Source of the DNA: Elgaria multicarinata webbii
Taxonomy: Eukaryota > Chordata > Lepidosauria > Squamata > Anguidae
NCBI RefSeq assembly: GCF_023053635.1
Contig: NC_086180.1
Location: forward strand, 91,675,447 to 91,739,446
Direction of reading: 5' to 3'
Length of the DNA: 64,000 nt
The notes under the pieces: model-generated
The model's input: the letters and a program-made list of their open reading frames with translations, nothing else
Database searches by the model: none
What the model was told of the DNA's origin: nothing
Translations under genes and position numbers: made by a program
Shown: piece after piece, positions 23,307 to 37,326 of the stretch
Layout of the letters: each line of letters begins with the position of its first letter
Position numbering within the stretch: position 1 is the first letter of the stretch

Positions 23307-23464
23307 GCACTACTGTCTTCTAACTCTGCATTGTTGCTGTAGACAATCACATGGGGATTGCTGAGCATCTACACCAAGTCTTCCTGTACATTCAGAACAT
23401 AATTAGGCTCAGACTTGGATATGCTCATATATGTGGGGCCATTTTAAATAAAAGCGCAATGCTA

Positions 23465-23600
23465 GGTGGAGACATTTAGACGGTTTAATATCCCACTCTT
23501 CAGTCCTGAGGGATTCCCAGAGCAGCTTACAGGCTAAAAACAATTATTAAACAACGAAATTAATCAATACAATAAAATTGATTAACCAGTACAAGCAGCC
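23465..23600 (-). mobile_element. LINE 3' tail fragment, minus orientation
   Basis: GGTTTAATATCCCACTCTTC, then CAGAGCAGCTTACAGGC, resembles the 42232-42296 and 48486-48580 fragments. Only a tail is left. Confidence 0.45.
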
Positions 23601-23815
23601 GGAATATCTCAGTTTAATAAAGATCTAAAAATTCTGGGCAACCCTGCTTGGAGTGATATTAGATATGACCTCTCTAAGAGCTTCTAGGATGGAGTACACC
23701 TGCCCTCTCTTGGAGACCGTATAGTTTGCATGGATGATACACACAACTGACAAACTACACTAGTTACAGTGGAAGCCATTTGTGCCTAAAACCAAAAACA
23801 TATCTAGACCTAAAA

Positions 23816-24395
23816 CTGAACTTTTTAATATATATAATCAGTTTTTATTGTGAATTTTTAAACAAAATAAAACCCATAAAAGAAAGGAAAATAAAAAATA
23901 AAATAAAAAATAGACGTATACAACTACATACTTCAAATCCTCCATTTCAAATATCACAATTTCTAAATGAAAAAAGAACAAAAAGAAAAGTAGCATAGAT
24001 TACACATGAACGTCCATAAAGGCAGGCCAAATGCCTGAGCAGAAGTCCATTCGTAAATGACGCCTGTATGCCACTCTTTCAAACGTTGCTAATGTTGTTA
24101 TGACTTCAGTCCACTGCATTACAGGGAGTGTGGTTTTACCTTTCCAGTGTTGTAGAATAATTGTTTTGGTGGTTAAAAGGGTGCAAGAAAGCCATTTATG
24201 TTGACAGTGGGGTTTTTTTCCAAGAAACCGGTACAGAATTTAATATGACATGTACATATGAAAATATTAAAAAGCTTTCTAATACAAAATGTATGTGTCT
24301 GATAATTTCCTTTCCAGAGGTGGTGACTATTGAACATTTCCAGAACATATAACAAAAGAGGCATTAGCTGTATGACACTTCCAACAATTTGGACA
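23816..24395. other. AT-rich stretch, probable unclassified repeat
   Basis: An A-rich run (23865-23915) and a GTTTTTATTGTGAATTTTTA block suggest an old retroposed sequence in minus orientation. No coding motif was recognised in it. Confidence 0.3.
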
Positions 24396-24403
24396 AATCT
24401 TTA

Positions 24404-25960
24404 TTAGACAGATGCTGTGGCATCCAATATACCCAAAGCACTGCCCCTGTCCATATCCCAGCGTAGGTCATCCACCAAGGTGACCAAAGCTGTTTCTGTT
24501 CCATAACCAGGCCTGAAGCCAGATTGAAATGGATCTAGATAATCGGTCTCATCCAGGAAACCCTGGATTTGAGAGGCCATCACACGCTCCAATGCCTTGC
24601 CCAAAAATAGAATGTTGGAAACTGGCCGATAGTTATCCAATAGTTATCCAGTTATTCAAGGAGGGCTTTTTCAATGAGTGCCAGCAAGTCTAAACCACAC
24701 CAGGTAGTGATCTGACCATGACAATGGAACTGTAGAAAGTCCTCCACTCTCAGATCCGTCACCCCATCCAGCACAGAAAACAAGGTCCAAAGTGTGTCTA
24801 GCAGCATGGATGGGAACAGATAATATTTGGGACAGACCCATGGTTGTCATGGCAGACATGAAGTCCTGAGCCGCTCCAGACAGGACAGCCTCAGCATGGA
24901 TATTGAAATCCCCCAGAACAACAAGCTGGGTGGACTCCAACACCAACCCCGAGACTACCCCGGCTAGCTCAGGAAGGGAGACTGTTGAGCAGCGGGGTGG
25001 ATGGTACACCAACAGAATCCCTATTCTGTCCCAGGCACCACCTTCAGAAACACACATTCGAACCCTGCAGACTGTGGGACAGGGCACCTGGTCAGGGGGA
25101 TGGAATCCTGATAGACCACTGCCACTCCGCCTCCCTGGCCTTGCTTGCTGCTGGACAGAGAACCCTGGTGGGCAAAGCTGAGAGTAACTCCCCCCCACTT
25201 CATCCAACCAGGTCTCTGTGATACAGGCCAGGTCGGCATGCTCATTCAGGATCAAGTCCTGGATAGCCGTTGTTTTCCCATTAACCAACCTGGCGTTCAC
25301 CAGCAGCAATTTCAACCCAGGAGGTCTGTTGCCAGGGCCATCCAGGTTATTTGAATTGGGGGGAAGTTTGGGGACAACCAACACCCTGTTGTTGCACCCT
25401 CTCTTATGACAGTGCAACTGTCTCCCCACCCCTCCCCTGTATCTCCCTCTGCTCTGTATAACTCTGATGGCTGCTCCTGGACTCACATCACCTCCCCTCT
25501 TCCAGGGGAAAGGATATATTCATGATGACAGGCTGGCAGAACCCTCACACAATATTAAATGGAGGTAGTCCAGCAGGCTGAAAGTAGGGGGAGGGGGAGA
25601 AAAGGAAAGCAAACCAACAGGGGGACAGGCCCTCACCCGCTTGTACTTCCCTGAAGTGGAAGTACACCCTTTGGTGTCGCCCCTGAAGGAGCCTGTTTCT
25701 TACGTTCCCAGTCCCAAAAAGTTGTTGCAGCTGGGGGGTGGGGGGGTGGCAGCTCTTTGCTGGGGACCTGAGTCTGCTAGAGGCAGTTGGAAAGTTCCAG
25801 ACCAGCTAAGCCCCCGCAAGGCAGGACACAGCAGCCGCTGACTGGCCACTTGCTTTGCACGCTTCCTCTCTTGGCTGGATCAGGTGGACAGCTGTCCCAG
25901 GTAGCAGGAGCCTGCTTTTTACATTCCCAGTCCCAAAAAGTTGTTGCACCTGGGGATGAG
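24404..25960 (-). mobile_element. L2-like LINE, minus orientation, 5' part with deletion
   Basis: Read on the minus strand from 25960: a 5' UTR, then an endonuclease frame (25486-24671) with LLVNARLVNGKT, ITETWLDE, VLGDFNIHAE and SWSDHYLVWFR (the EN active-site boxes). It then passes directly to an RT segment (24640-24404) NYRPVSNILFLGKALERVMA, FQSGFRPGYGTETA. The segment between EN and RT and all of the RT after this point are missing. The 5' UTR has a direct repeat (25690-25736 and 25909-25955) 219 bp apart. Confidence 0.85.
25690..25955. repeat. tandem repeat pair in LINE 5' UTR
   Basis: Two copies of a 47-bp block containing TTCCCAGTCCCAAAAAGTTG start 219 bp apart. Repeated 5' monomers of this kind are often LINE promoters; that role is inferred. 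Confidence 0.6.
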
Positions 25961-26589
25961 ATGACTCTAAATATAAGTGGAAAGGACCAAAATTTGGTGC
26001 ACTGAACTTAAAAAAATGGCATCTACAGATCATAAAAATAAACTACTCTCATAGAATTAGAAAAAATCTTACCTGAAACCACTCATAGTAAATGAAAAAG
26101 ATCTCCAGCATCTGAATTAAAAAGCAGTTTGGCTCTTCCTATTATCCAAAGAACACATTTTTCATTATCCTTAACCAAGTTACACAATTGTTACAAAATG
26201 TCTCAAAATGTCCCAATTCCACATAAAAGGAAACCCACATAAATGGCTGCATCCATTTGTGGTGACCCCTCCCACCTGCCATGTGTGGTTTTAAAATCGT
26301 AAGTAGATACATGTCTTTGAGAGGCTGAACTCTGGACATGCTCAAAGGCACCCCATCCTGATACTGGTTTTCTCAGAAACTGAGGAAAGCACACACACAG
26401 CCTTCACCCTTAAGAGGGAGGGAAGGGAAGCACTCGGCACATGCCCAGAAACAGGTTTGACAAAGGGGGGCAAGTGCCCAGCCCAGTCCCGGCCCTTCAG
26501 TAGGATCCTGATGGAGCACTTTGAGGGTAAAAAGTGTAGTTTTTGTTTTCTGTGGGGACAAGGAAAATCACGATGACAGCTTCAAGTCA

Positions 26590-26770
26590 GCCCTGGTCAG
26601 GCATTGAGAGAGAGAGAAGAAACTAATTTAATTTGACGGTGGGGGAGGAGTTCCCGCCTAAAACGCTTCTCAGCTATTGGAAGTCCCGATCAAGACTCCG
26701 CGCAGGCGCAGAGCTCCATTAAGTGTGATGCACAGAGACCATGAAGAACCAATGTGAACAATGATTTTAC
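26590..26770 (-). repeat. unclassified dispersed repeat, minus orientation
   Basis: On the minus strand it reads GTCTCTGTGCATCACAC, GCTCTGCGCCTGCGCGGAG, then GAAGCGTTTTAGGCGGGA, matching in order the sequence at 63580-63790. The family is not recognised. Confidence 0.6.
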
Positions 26771-27580
26771 ATGTTCAAATGAAATTATCTCAAAAACTAA
26801 TGTAGTTAACAAAAATGTGTAATTACAAAAAGTATTCAGAAAAAAATTCATCTCAGTAGCATAAACGGGTGAGAAGTTATGCATATTTAAATGTGGCAAC
26901 TACATAATAGTGTGGCAGCCATATTGATGACATCATCACACAGCCCCTCACTTAGGGCGTATATAAACAAAAAAAATCACTAAGTTTTTGCACTCGCTGA
27001 GGTAAATAAATCCTGCCTGGCTCTGGGACTATAATGGTTCGATTCTGATCATAAGGTGCGTCCATTTCCAGAAGAATCATTTCACTCATGGAATAGAACA
27101 TCTGGACTCATAAAAATAGTTGTTTATTTTGGGCTGCAATCTTGAAAGGATGTACATTGCTGGAATCAATGGAACTGCTTTGGCTCAAATTTCCTCACGC
27201 TGCATTTGTTTTCTACTATAACAGAATGTCAAGTGCTTACTAATCCAGTGAAAGGCAATAATGATTTTGTCATTCAAATGAATAGAACAAATTAGTTGTT
27301 AATTTATTATTTTCAATGGTACTTCAGCATGATTAATATTAGCTGGACAGGGGCCAAATTATTTATTGCGCCAAGACATTTTATGATGGATTCATATGTA
27401 TATGGAGCATATATTAGTTTGTTTGCTCTTCAAAAACACTTAACAATTCAATGACAACAGAAAACACAAGTCTCTAGAAATAATACTGGAAAGATTTTAA
27501 TGGAGGTTTAATTTCTTTACATTCCAAAAGTAATTTTTCTATCAATATAAATGGTAGATGAAAGAAAAGGATGTACTAAT
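26771..27580. other. intergenic, 3' flank of LYAR
   Basis: No gene recognised. The stretch is AT-rich with no clear repeat family, and ends just beyond the LYAR polyadenylation signal. Confidence 0.45.
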
Positions 27581-27586
27581 GAAAAC

Positions 27587-27592
27587 TTTATT
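27587..27592 (-). terminator. LYAR polyadenylation signal
   Basis: AATAAA on the minus strand, 60 bp after the LYAR stop codon and the first such signal there. It would give a very short 3' UTR. Confidence 0.65.
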
Positions 27593-27651
27593 TGCACTCA
27601 ATAACAACATTAGCTACAACGTACAAAACCAGATCATTTGACCACAAAAAG

Positions 27652-27786
27652 CTATTTTAAAAGTTTAACTTTTTCCTTTAAAACTCTAAATTTAGGATTG
27701 CTGTTGACTTTCTTATTAAACAGGGCAAGAATTTCCTCTTCAGATTTGTGATGATCACCTGCTATTGCATAATACTGGGCTAAAAC
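27652..27786 (-). CDS. LYAR: LYAR coding exon 8 (last)
   Basis: Reads [44 protein letters not shown] and stop TAG at 27654-27652. Acceptor CTGCAG. Confidence 0.95.
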   Translation of the reverse strand, partial: VLAQYYAIAGDHHKSEEEILALFNKKVNSNPKFRVLKEKVKLLK

Positions 27787-30700
27787 CTGCACAATAAACA
27801 AAAAGAGAAAAATGTTACATTCAAAAGACTTTAATGCTGTTATTAGTGTAAGCAGATTTTCAGGAATAAAATATAAAACTCGCACAACCACTGTTTCCCA
27901 TATATTTCAGATACTAGCCCAATCAATGTGTGCAAGCATGGGCTTCTCTTTCCATTGAAATGTTGAGGAATGTTCTATACATATAACTCCACTATCAGCA
28001 CCTGTAGATTTCATCATATTTTACCAGTCAGTGCAATGTACTGGCTACCAGTTTGATGATGGGGGGCTACTTAAAACAGCCTTCCCCAACCTGGCGGCCT
28101 CCAGATGTTTTGTACTACAAATCACATAATTCCCAGCCAGGTTGGGGAAGGATGACGTGAAGCATTAATTTTGAGCTTTCGAGCTCTAAATGGCCTTGGA
28201 CCGGGGTATCTGAGAAGTACCACCTGCTCCAATATCAGCCTGCCAATGCGTTAAGATTGTCCACTGAGGCTCTGAACTAATTGACCCCACCTATGGTGGC
28301 TACTGGGGTGAGTGCAATGGCACCCAATTAAAAACACGTATGGGCAGAAGCTTTTCATGGCACACAGCTGGTGTTAACCTTTTCACTTTTCTGTTTTAAT
28401 GTTATAAACCATTTAAAGTTATATATAGCCCATCAGTTATAACCTAATATATACTGCAATAAAAAAGTGGAATATAAGGGTTTTAATAAAATGTGACACT
28501 TTCAGTCACAAGGTCAATAAGGGCCTAAAAGGCTGCAATCCTAAGTGAACTTACTTTCCAGGAAGACCCATTAGATTTGTGTTATTAAGAGTTGACCATG
28601 TTTCAATGCTGTAATTTGTTGATACGTGGATTTCATTTAGAACTGGAATCAAGCCATGGCCTTTACTCTGTTCACACATTGGATGGTGGTGATATTAACA
28701 TTGTCTCAGGCTGTAGTCTTGAGTTGCATCACATGCCTCTACAGAGGGTCCCCCATCCCTCTGGATTGGCATTTCAGAGGGCAGAAAGGGCCGCAGTTAC
28801 TGGGTGGGTGAAGGGGAAGGAGGGAGGGAAAATCAGTGACTCTCACACTCGTGCATGAATAGAAGTACTGCCAACTGCACACATCCGAATCCTTTCCATT
28901 TTGAATTTTCAAAGTTGATGTCAAAACCACCATTGCCAATCAGTTGGGTGAAATTAGTACTCAGGAACATTTAGTGGCCAAAATTTTATGGAATATTTGT
29001 GAATGTTCCAACTGCTTAGAAGTGTAAAAAAACTGTCAGCACACAGCTTGTACTGTATGCTATTGGTGGGACAGTGGAGGTCCATCGGAGAAGAAACCAG
29101 GCAGCACTGCTGAAGTGTTCGTGTTACAGGGCGTTAGCAATTGCTCGTTTATAAGACCGATGAAAGAGTAGTGCCTGCTTTCGTTGCACGCACTCTCAAT
29201 ATGTCTATATATCAGGGTATAACCCAACAATCCAAATGGGAACTACTCCCATTTATTTCAATTGTGCTTACACAGAACTTCCTCTTGGTTTGTATTCTGT
29301 TTCATAAAGTGTTCCAACATACCTTTTTCCTTAGTTTCTTAACTGATATTTCATTGTCAGGTGCTTGCTTCAGAACAGCTTTTATGGTTCCTTTCCAACT
29401 GAATTTACCTGTATAATTGGTAAAATCATAAGGTATAAAAGAAATTGTTTCCACATATTTTGGCCCAAGATACTACCAAAACCATAACACCACTCAAGTG
29501 TTACACTTTCTTGCTAAAAGATTGCCATTGAGCATAGTACTAAAGGAAGTGACTAGGTCACACAACACGCCTACTCATGATGGTTTATTTTCCGAAACCA
29601 TCCATGATGGGTTAGTGTGTTGTCTGTGAGACACCCCTGAGAACCCACGGTCTGCAGTAAGGGTTATTTTACCTAAAGTGTGTTAGCATGCTGTCTGAAG
29701 CACGGTGTGGGTTATGGAGCAGCCAAAAACAAGTCCACCACTGTGCTCCTGTCAAGCAATCTCTATTCCCACCACAAATGAAGCTGGGATATCTGCCCAG
29801 CTGGGTGGGAAGACTACAGGAGGGGGAGGGGGAAAGGGTGTGTGTGAAATTAAATGCTCTGCATAGCTTGCCTGCCTGATTGCCTGCCGGGAGCACAGTA
29901 GATGGTTTGCATAACCACCTATCCAATGTAGCTCGCCACTCACCATGAGGTGTGAACCCAGCCAAAATTACTCTTCTGGCCTAAGTAGCGGATTTTTTTA
30001 AAAAAGCCCTTACAGAGTAGATCCACATGAGCATGCAAAATCAGCAGTTGGCCACTAGGTTTATTTACCACCCTAAGGAGTAACACATCTGACTGGTTCC
30101 TAGTGGGGAAAGAAAACAGTTGCATAGATTGCATAGACTGAGAATCATGACCAGTGTGTTTCAAGGGGGGAAATTCTTATCTGAAAATATACATAATCTA
30201 ACACCCAAATAAAATAACCTGCATACATGTTATACTCAATATGGTATTCTACAATCAGGAGACTAAACCCGTCTTCAATAATACATGACAATGGCTTTTT
30301 AAAAAGCTAGGAAGAGACATGCAGTGGGAGGGAGGGGAAATCAGTGAAAGCCAAGGGCAGGCAGCTCACGCTACTTTGGACGCAACTAAGATATTCTTCA
30401 AATATGTATAGGCTGTCTTTTGGGACAAAAGCCTTTGCAGTAAGATTTATTCAAATCATCAAATCGTAATACAGTATTGTAAGGCAGCAGGTTAAAAAAC
30501 GCAGGCTTAAGCCAAACCAAAGTTTAAAAAAACAGATTAAAACAGCCCAGACCTCCCTAGTTTCCCTAGTGCAAGTCATCCAGAAAGGCAACCAAGCTGC
30601 TTCCATCCCAGAGTCCAGAATGGAGGCCAAGCACCCCGTCAAGCACATGGCCCAAAAAAGGAAGGTTAAAAACAATACGTCTTTTACTGCGATGGTGAGA

Positions 30701-33700
30701 AGACCCCTGCCCTCTTTGGATTCTAATATCTTGAATCACCTGGGTTTAGCATTCAGTAACCCACTTCCAGGGCAGGGGAGCTGTTCCCGTGGTTATTATT
30801 ACCATAAATACCTTTAGCTCACTATTGCATACAGCTAAATCCAAATTAAGTTTACCTTGATGCTCATCCTCGTTTTCTTCCGTTTCTGAATTATTCAGTC
30901 TCTTCTGTACAATGGGACAGTCACCTGCATTTATTTATTTCGAGGGTGAGTGGGTAGGGAGAAATACAGTGAGAATAAGTGTCAGAAAGTCCAGCAATGA
31001 GAGCAGATATCACTGTGCTGCAGACAGCCTCTCACAAAATGGAAAAAGCAGAACAGGTTTTTTTTTGGTGTTCTTAGATAGAAAACAGAATGCCCCCAAA
31101 GCTGTCCCCCTCACCTCAACTTCACCGCAATTTTAATTCCAAGCAGTAAAGTTCATCATGGTGAGATATTTTCCTGCTCTCATCCCTGCCCATTAAAGAG
31201 TCTCAGAGTGCGTTCGTAGAACACGTTAGCACACCCTGCCCTCACAGGCCACTCCACGGATGACTATTTGCACGTCACACTTGGGTGATACACTAATGAA
31301 TCACCTGTTGAGTGGGCTAGAAGGGCAGGGCTGGCTATTCCTCTCCCCGCCCTCCCCACCAAATGGCAGGCGCTGGTTCCCCCTTACCGTATTGGGGCAC
31401 TGTCAATCTGTGGGGAGGGGGGGGGGAGAAAAACTTCCCGCCTCCTTGTTGCTGCAGCAGCACCAACAGCACGCATGTCTCCCTCTGCGGCTGTCGCAGC
31501 CCAAACCAGTGGGGAGGAGACCTGTCCCCCGGTTCTTGTTGCAGCAGCATTGCCTTCGGCGCGTGTCCCTCTATGGCACATGTCCCTCCTTGTTGCTTCC
31601 ACAGGACGGAACGCCATGCGGAGGGATACCAGCCTTGGACCAAGAATGTTCTTCCTCCGCACTGTGTCCTTGCCCATTTGTTTTGACGCTGAAGCCAGAG
31701 AGAGCAGTCTCGACATTGAAACAAATGGTAATGCTTGCGCTACGGATGCAGTACCCAGTCCGGGTATGGTATTCATCTGCAGCATGAGTGTTGCCATTAG
31801 TTTCGAGGCTGAGGGCAGCGGGGGGAGCTGATGCTGACAGAAAATGCAATAATCAACAGTTGTGCTGATAATCAAGTCTGCACAGCGTTGATTATTGGAA
31901 TTGGGTTATTTTTAGAAAATAACCAACTGTGGGGTGGTTTTTGCCCCACAGATGACACAGTAGTCAATGGTGGATTATTTAGTCTAGTGTGGACTATTTA
32001 ATCAACCATTGATTATTGTGTTGTCCAAATCCAGTCTCAGTCTCTTTCTCATCTATATTTAGCTGTTAAAAAAAATCTGTCCTTTGCTATAAGATGCTAA
32101 AACGGGTTTCACAATTAGGAACAGCATGAAGTGCAAATGCTTTACCGTTTGAGAGGCTGCGCTTGCGTTTCTGCACATTTGCTTTGGACACTGGTTCAAC
32201 ATCCAGGCAATTTCCATTCATTTCAAATTCAGCTGAATCAACTGCTTGCTGTGGTGCCATCTTTAAATGATTGCTTCTGGACATTTTTGCATTTCCTGGT
32301 GCTTCTCTCTTAGACTTTTTGCTTTTTGTAATTTCTAAGCTCTCTTGTTGATCTTGTAATCTCATTTTTTTTGGCTTTTGTTCCCTTGTGCTCTTTTTCT
32401 TGGCAGGTTTCTCTGTTTTTACTACATTATCTTCTGATTGTGGCGGCACAGGCTCATTTTTTACAGACTCTTTTTTAACTGTCTCCTATTGGAAAGATGA
32501 CAAGGGGCTTAAACTTCACAACTCATGAAGGCTTCTCAATCAGGTGGTGGTGGATTCAGTGGCCAGATAGAGAGTTTATAGCCTGTATGCAGCATCAGAC
32601 ACATTCACTCATCTGGCACAGCCACAAACATCCAATTCTGAAGTAATAATGACACAGTTTAGAATCCCTCTTTTCCCATAGTTGAAAGGGTTTATATCTT
32701 ATTTCTCACTCATTATCTCAGTAATTCTTTCAACAACCCTATAAAATATACTAATATTGCAGTTATGGGAACTGAGGTTGAAAAAAGCAACAGTGGATTT
32801 ACTGTGATCCTCATTCTCTTTAACAGATGAAGAGTGGTTTACTCCTTCCAGAAAGCGGAGCTATGAAAACAGACTTCTGTGTACTCCCTTCCTGTAGAGT
32901 GTCAAGGCATGAGGAAACAAAGAAGAAAATAAAAGCTGAAAGCATCTTCCTAACTGAACTTTCTTCCAAACAAGCATGCATAGGATCAAGCCGCATGGAA
33001 AAACAATTGGGGGGGGGTGGGGAGGGGAAAGAGAAACAGGGTTTGTGTTACTGGAAAAGAAAGCAAGAATACTAAGAAAGATGATTGCAGTTTTATATGA
33101 AATGCAATTTGTTCTCTAACCTGATGAAAAGGCACACTTTAAAAATAAGAGGCAAGCAGCTTTGGCAAATTAAAAAAGATAGGCAAGAGGTTTATACACT
33201 GTAACATGGGGGCACACGCAGGCTTGTCTATAGTCTTTATAACGGTGTGCAGTTCTCCCTGATCCTCTCTCTTCTGGGTTGCTCCTTCTCCTGGGAACCC
33301 CCTTCTCTCTTGCTTGGGTTCAGGCCACCTCCTCTGCATTTTGTTTGGTAGGCACCCATTGTTTTCCTTTGGGGCATGTATTCCATCCAAAAATGTCCAA
33401 ATCTTTATCTTTGATTCACATGAACCCTTAACAACATCCGTAAGACACCATCATGCACTTTATAGGAAGCAAAGATGGAAGTGTTTTTAATGCAGTTCTT
33501 TAAGCAAACAAGATTGGTTTACTCTGCATGTGGAAAGGGAAGGACATTATCTATTCAGTTATCAGGTGTTAACAAGATTGCTTGGTGTTTTTTTAAAAAC
33601 AACAACAACAACACTGAGGTCCCACTGTGATACAATTGGACTTTGCAGCTGGCAGAGAGAAAAGAAATTCTGGCTATAGCTGAACCACAATTTTTGGATC

Positions 33701-36700
33701 TCTGGCTACAAAAAATATCTGCCATGCTGTAGCAATACTACAAACGAGAAAGATCTTGGAATTGTTGTAGATCACAAGCTGAATATGAGCCAACAGTGCG
33801 ATATGGCTGCAAGAAAGGCAAATGCTATTTTGGGCTGCATTAATAGAAGTATAGCTTCCAAATCACGTGAGGTACTGGTTCCTCTCTATTTGGCCCTGGT
33901 TTGGCCTCATCTAGAGTATTGTGTCCAGTTCTGGGCTCCACAATTCAAGAAGGATGCAGACAAGCTGGAGCGTGTTCAGAAGAGGGCAACCAGGATGATC
34001 AGAGGTCTAGAAACAAAGCCCTATGAAGAGAGACTGAAAGAACTGGGCATGTTTAGCCTGGAGAAGAGAAGGTTGAGGGGAGACATGATAGCACTCTTCA
34101 AATACTTAAAAGGTTGTCACACAGAGGAGGGCCAGGATCTCTTCTCGATCCTCCCAGAGTGCAGGACACGGAATAACGGGCTCAAGTTAAAGGAAGCCAG
34201 ATTCCGGCTGGACATCAGGAAAAACTTCCTGACTGTTAGAGCAGTGCGACGGTGGAATCAGCTACCTAGGGAGGTTGTGGGCTCTCCCACACTAGAGGCA
34301 TTCAAGAGGCAGCTGGACAAGCATCTGTCAGGGATGCTTTAGGGCGGATTCCTGCATTGAGCAGAGGGTTGGACTCGATGGCCTTGTAGGCCCCTTCCAA
34401 CTCTGCTATTCTATGATTCTATGAGCGTGAAATAAGGGAGAAACCACCTGCATTTTCCACTTCTACAATAGCGCTTGGTTTGCTTACCTTACTGGTAGCT
34501 TCTGAAAAAATATCCCACACCTGATCCTGCAGAGCAGTGCTGTGTATTTTCAAACTGTTGGCTATCCAGTTCTGTTTAGGTTAAAAAAAAATAGCATTAC
34601 TATTTTAACACAACGCAGGTCTACTTTCTGACAAAAATCAACTTGCAGTGTTTAGTTCACCACAAAGCCCCATCTACTTGTACTCATGTTCCTTTTTTCA
34701 AAAGCTTGTAACAGCCAGAAGCCAACTAGTTTTGTGCAATATTGTGTTTGGTTGTACCGAAAAACAGTAAAATTATATGACACGTCAACTGGTGCCCTGT
34801 AATGTAGTATTTGGGCACCTTCTAGAGAACAGCATTTTCTTCTGGAAAATACTGTACCACTTGGTAGGATGCTGCAGACAATCACCCAAGATCAATTTGT
34901 CATGACAATGGACGCTTCAGGAAAACTTATCTGTCATTACTCATCTTTTCATTAATCAAGAAATAAAGTCTCCTACATTGCAAGCCTCTACATATCTCTC
35001 AGAAGTAGGTCTCATTGAGCTAAAAGGGGCTTACTCTCAGGTAAGTGAGTATAGAATTGCAGCTTAAATATTTAACCCCTCAACAACTTACCTGAAACTT
35101 GCGCTTTTTTCTTGGAATATTGTCATAGGCACATATCTGTTCTAATATATCCTGAACTTTGGGGTTGTTTGTTTCCTTTATTGTCTCATGAATCTTCTGC
35201 AAAAGGAAAGTGGATATGATTACATCTGAGACAGAATACATTTAAATAACAAGTTTGATTACCTGAAATAAGATGTATGCAGTACACTGGTAAGCATCAG
35301 AGGCTAGATTCTAGTATCACCATTTCCTCTTCCTGCAGGGACTCTGGGGAGTTGAGCAATAGTGCCAAATGCATCAACGTTAGATGGCCGGGGGGGGGGG
35401 GGGGAGGAGAGATTTGGTTCCCTCTTGATTATGATACACCCTTCATAAACAAAAAAGCCTGGCACCTGCCACACTATTTTTGGGGGTAAACATGACTTAG
35501 GGCGAGTTCAGATGATTTCAATGAGGAAAGCAACTATCATGGCTGCTGCCACTGCCCCAGCATGCCCAACCGCCATTTGCATTATTCCTCCACTGCAGGT
35601 GGCTTGTCATTCAAACCCAGCACACATGCCCACCCCTACAAACTCTACGGCAAGTTCTAGGGTGGCGCGACCTCCCTGCCCGCCACCCACCAAGTTTGGA
35701 TGCCGCTCAGGAATAATGAAAATGGTGGTTCCATGCGCAGGGGAAGCAGGCCACAGGGATTGTTTCACTCACTGCGAACATCTGAACCCAATCTCAAATG
35801 TTTAGCAGATATTATAGAACACTTGTGGAATTAATGTGTTGTTTGCTTAAAATACATACTTCATTGCATTTTTGTACTGCTTTTAGTTTGCGGGTGCAAA
35901 GTTATAGATGGAAATGACACTTGGTACACAATTTTTTTCTAAAAGTAAATGTGATATTACTTCTTTTTTTAATAAGTGTTTTTACCTGAATCCATTCCTG
36001 CTGTTTGACATCTCCTTTGTGAGTTTTGGCTTCATAACCTTTGCCACCATATTTCTGATCTTCACTCAGGCACTTCACATGACATTTATAATCATCACCC
36101 CTTTGATAATAAGAACAGCATATGTAAACAACCATGATAGAAGAGGGCATTTTAGGACAACCCTTCAAGAGAAGGATGTTTTCAGCTAGGAAAGCACTAA
36201 AAATAGCCCTGATACCTGCCAGAGAAGCCGCTGGTCCAGAGAAGCCATTGGCAGAAGCTCTCCAAAGTCTCAGCCCTTCGTGTGACTTCCCAGCCCTGCT
36301 GCTGGGATCCTTTTAGCTGGCATTGAATTTGAGAATTTCTGTATATGAAGCATGTGCTCTACCACTAAGCTACGAATGGTCCTCTGTCTATACTGTCTGA
36401 TAGACAATAGGCCCGTGAAGCATTTAGGTGCTCAATGGGCCCACTGTGTTGCACCTGTGAGAGGGGGCCAATAGCCAGGTTTAAATCACTGCTCAAACCA
36501 TGACATTTACTGGGAAGTTGAGGGAAACAGCCTAATCTGCCTCACAGTGGTATTACAAGACTAAAACAACAATCTTATGTAGAGTTAAGTATACTTAGGC
36601 CATAGCTAGACCTAAGGTTTATCCCAGGATCATCCCGGGTTCATCCCTGCCTGAGCGCTGGGTGTGGCACTTAGATGAACAGGTTTGACCCCAGGACAAT

Positions 36701-37279
36701 CCTGGGATAAACCTTAGGTCTAGCTACGGCCCAAATCTATTAATTTAAATGGCATTAGATGCACCGAACTCTGCATCATAGAATTTAGGCTACACTTAAG
36801 TTAAGAATTATGAAATACTTAGGTCATTGCCTCAATACTATTCATATGCTGTGTAAAACAAGAATGGGTTTTTTACCCACATAAGATTTCCCCTTTAAAT
36901 TATAAATGAATAAAGCTGTGTCTGAAGAAATTTCTCATCATCGTTAAGGCCTATTTCACCATCTGAGGACCTCTTGACCTCAGCAGTTTCTGAGAAGCAA
37001 CAGATTTCTGCTTCATGCTTCAGTATGGTAGTATCTACTAGAGATTTCATTTTTACAGAGATTTTAAATTAGATGACACTACTTCAAACATAACCATAAT
37101 TAAAATTCAAACATGTATTAGCAGTCTATTCTGGAATTCACCATTTGTTAAGGTATGTAGCAATACTGGAAAGATTTGCACATCCAAATAGTAAATTGAT
37201 AAGAATTTCTCTGCTTTTTTTGTTTAACTTTTTTATTTGGTGAGTAAACTTTAGATGGATATCCAGAGATTGTTCTAGA

Positions 37280-37326
<47 letters not shown>

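Noticed and set aside
26880-27050. Possible LTR (TATATAAAC and AATAAA words close together)
   Set aside because: No second copy, no defined TG...CA ends and no internal retroviral sequence seen; short words alone do not support it.
1-27600. TMEM128, expected beyond LYAR by synteny with human 4p16
   Set aside because: No segment resembling its membrane-spanning exons was recognised by eye on the minus strand; very short exons could have been missed, so absence is not proved.
31260-31875. Overlapping open frames up to 175 codons on both strands
   Set aside because: No domain, skewed composition, located inside a DNA-element region in a LYAR intron.
33785-34342. 185-codon open frame as a host gene
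   Set aside because: It is the CR1 reverse-transcriptase C-terminus with the CR1 3' UTR directly after it.
36345-36384. tRNA gene on the minus strand
   Set aside because: Degenerate B box and SINE body; same SINE type as at 54914.
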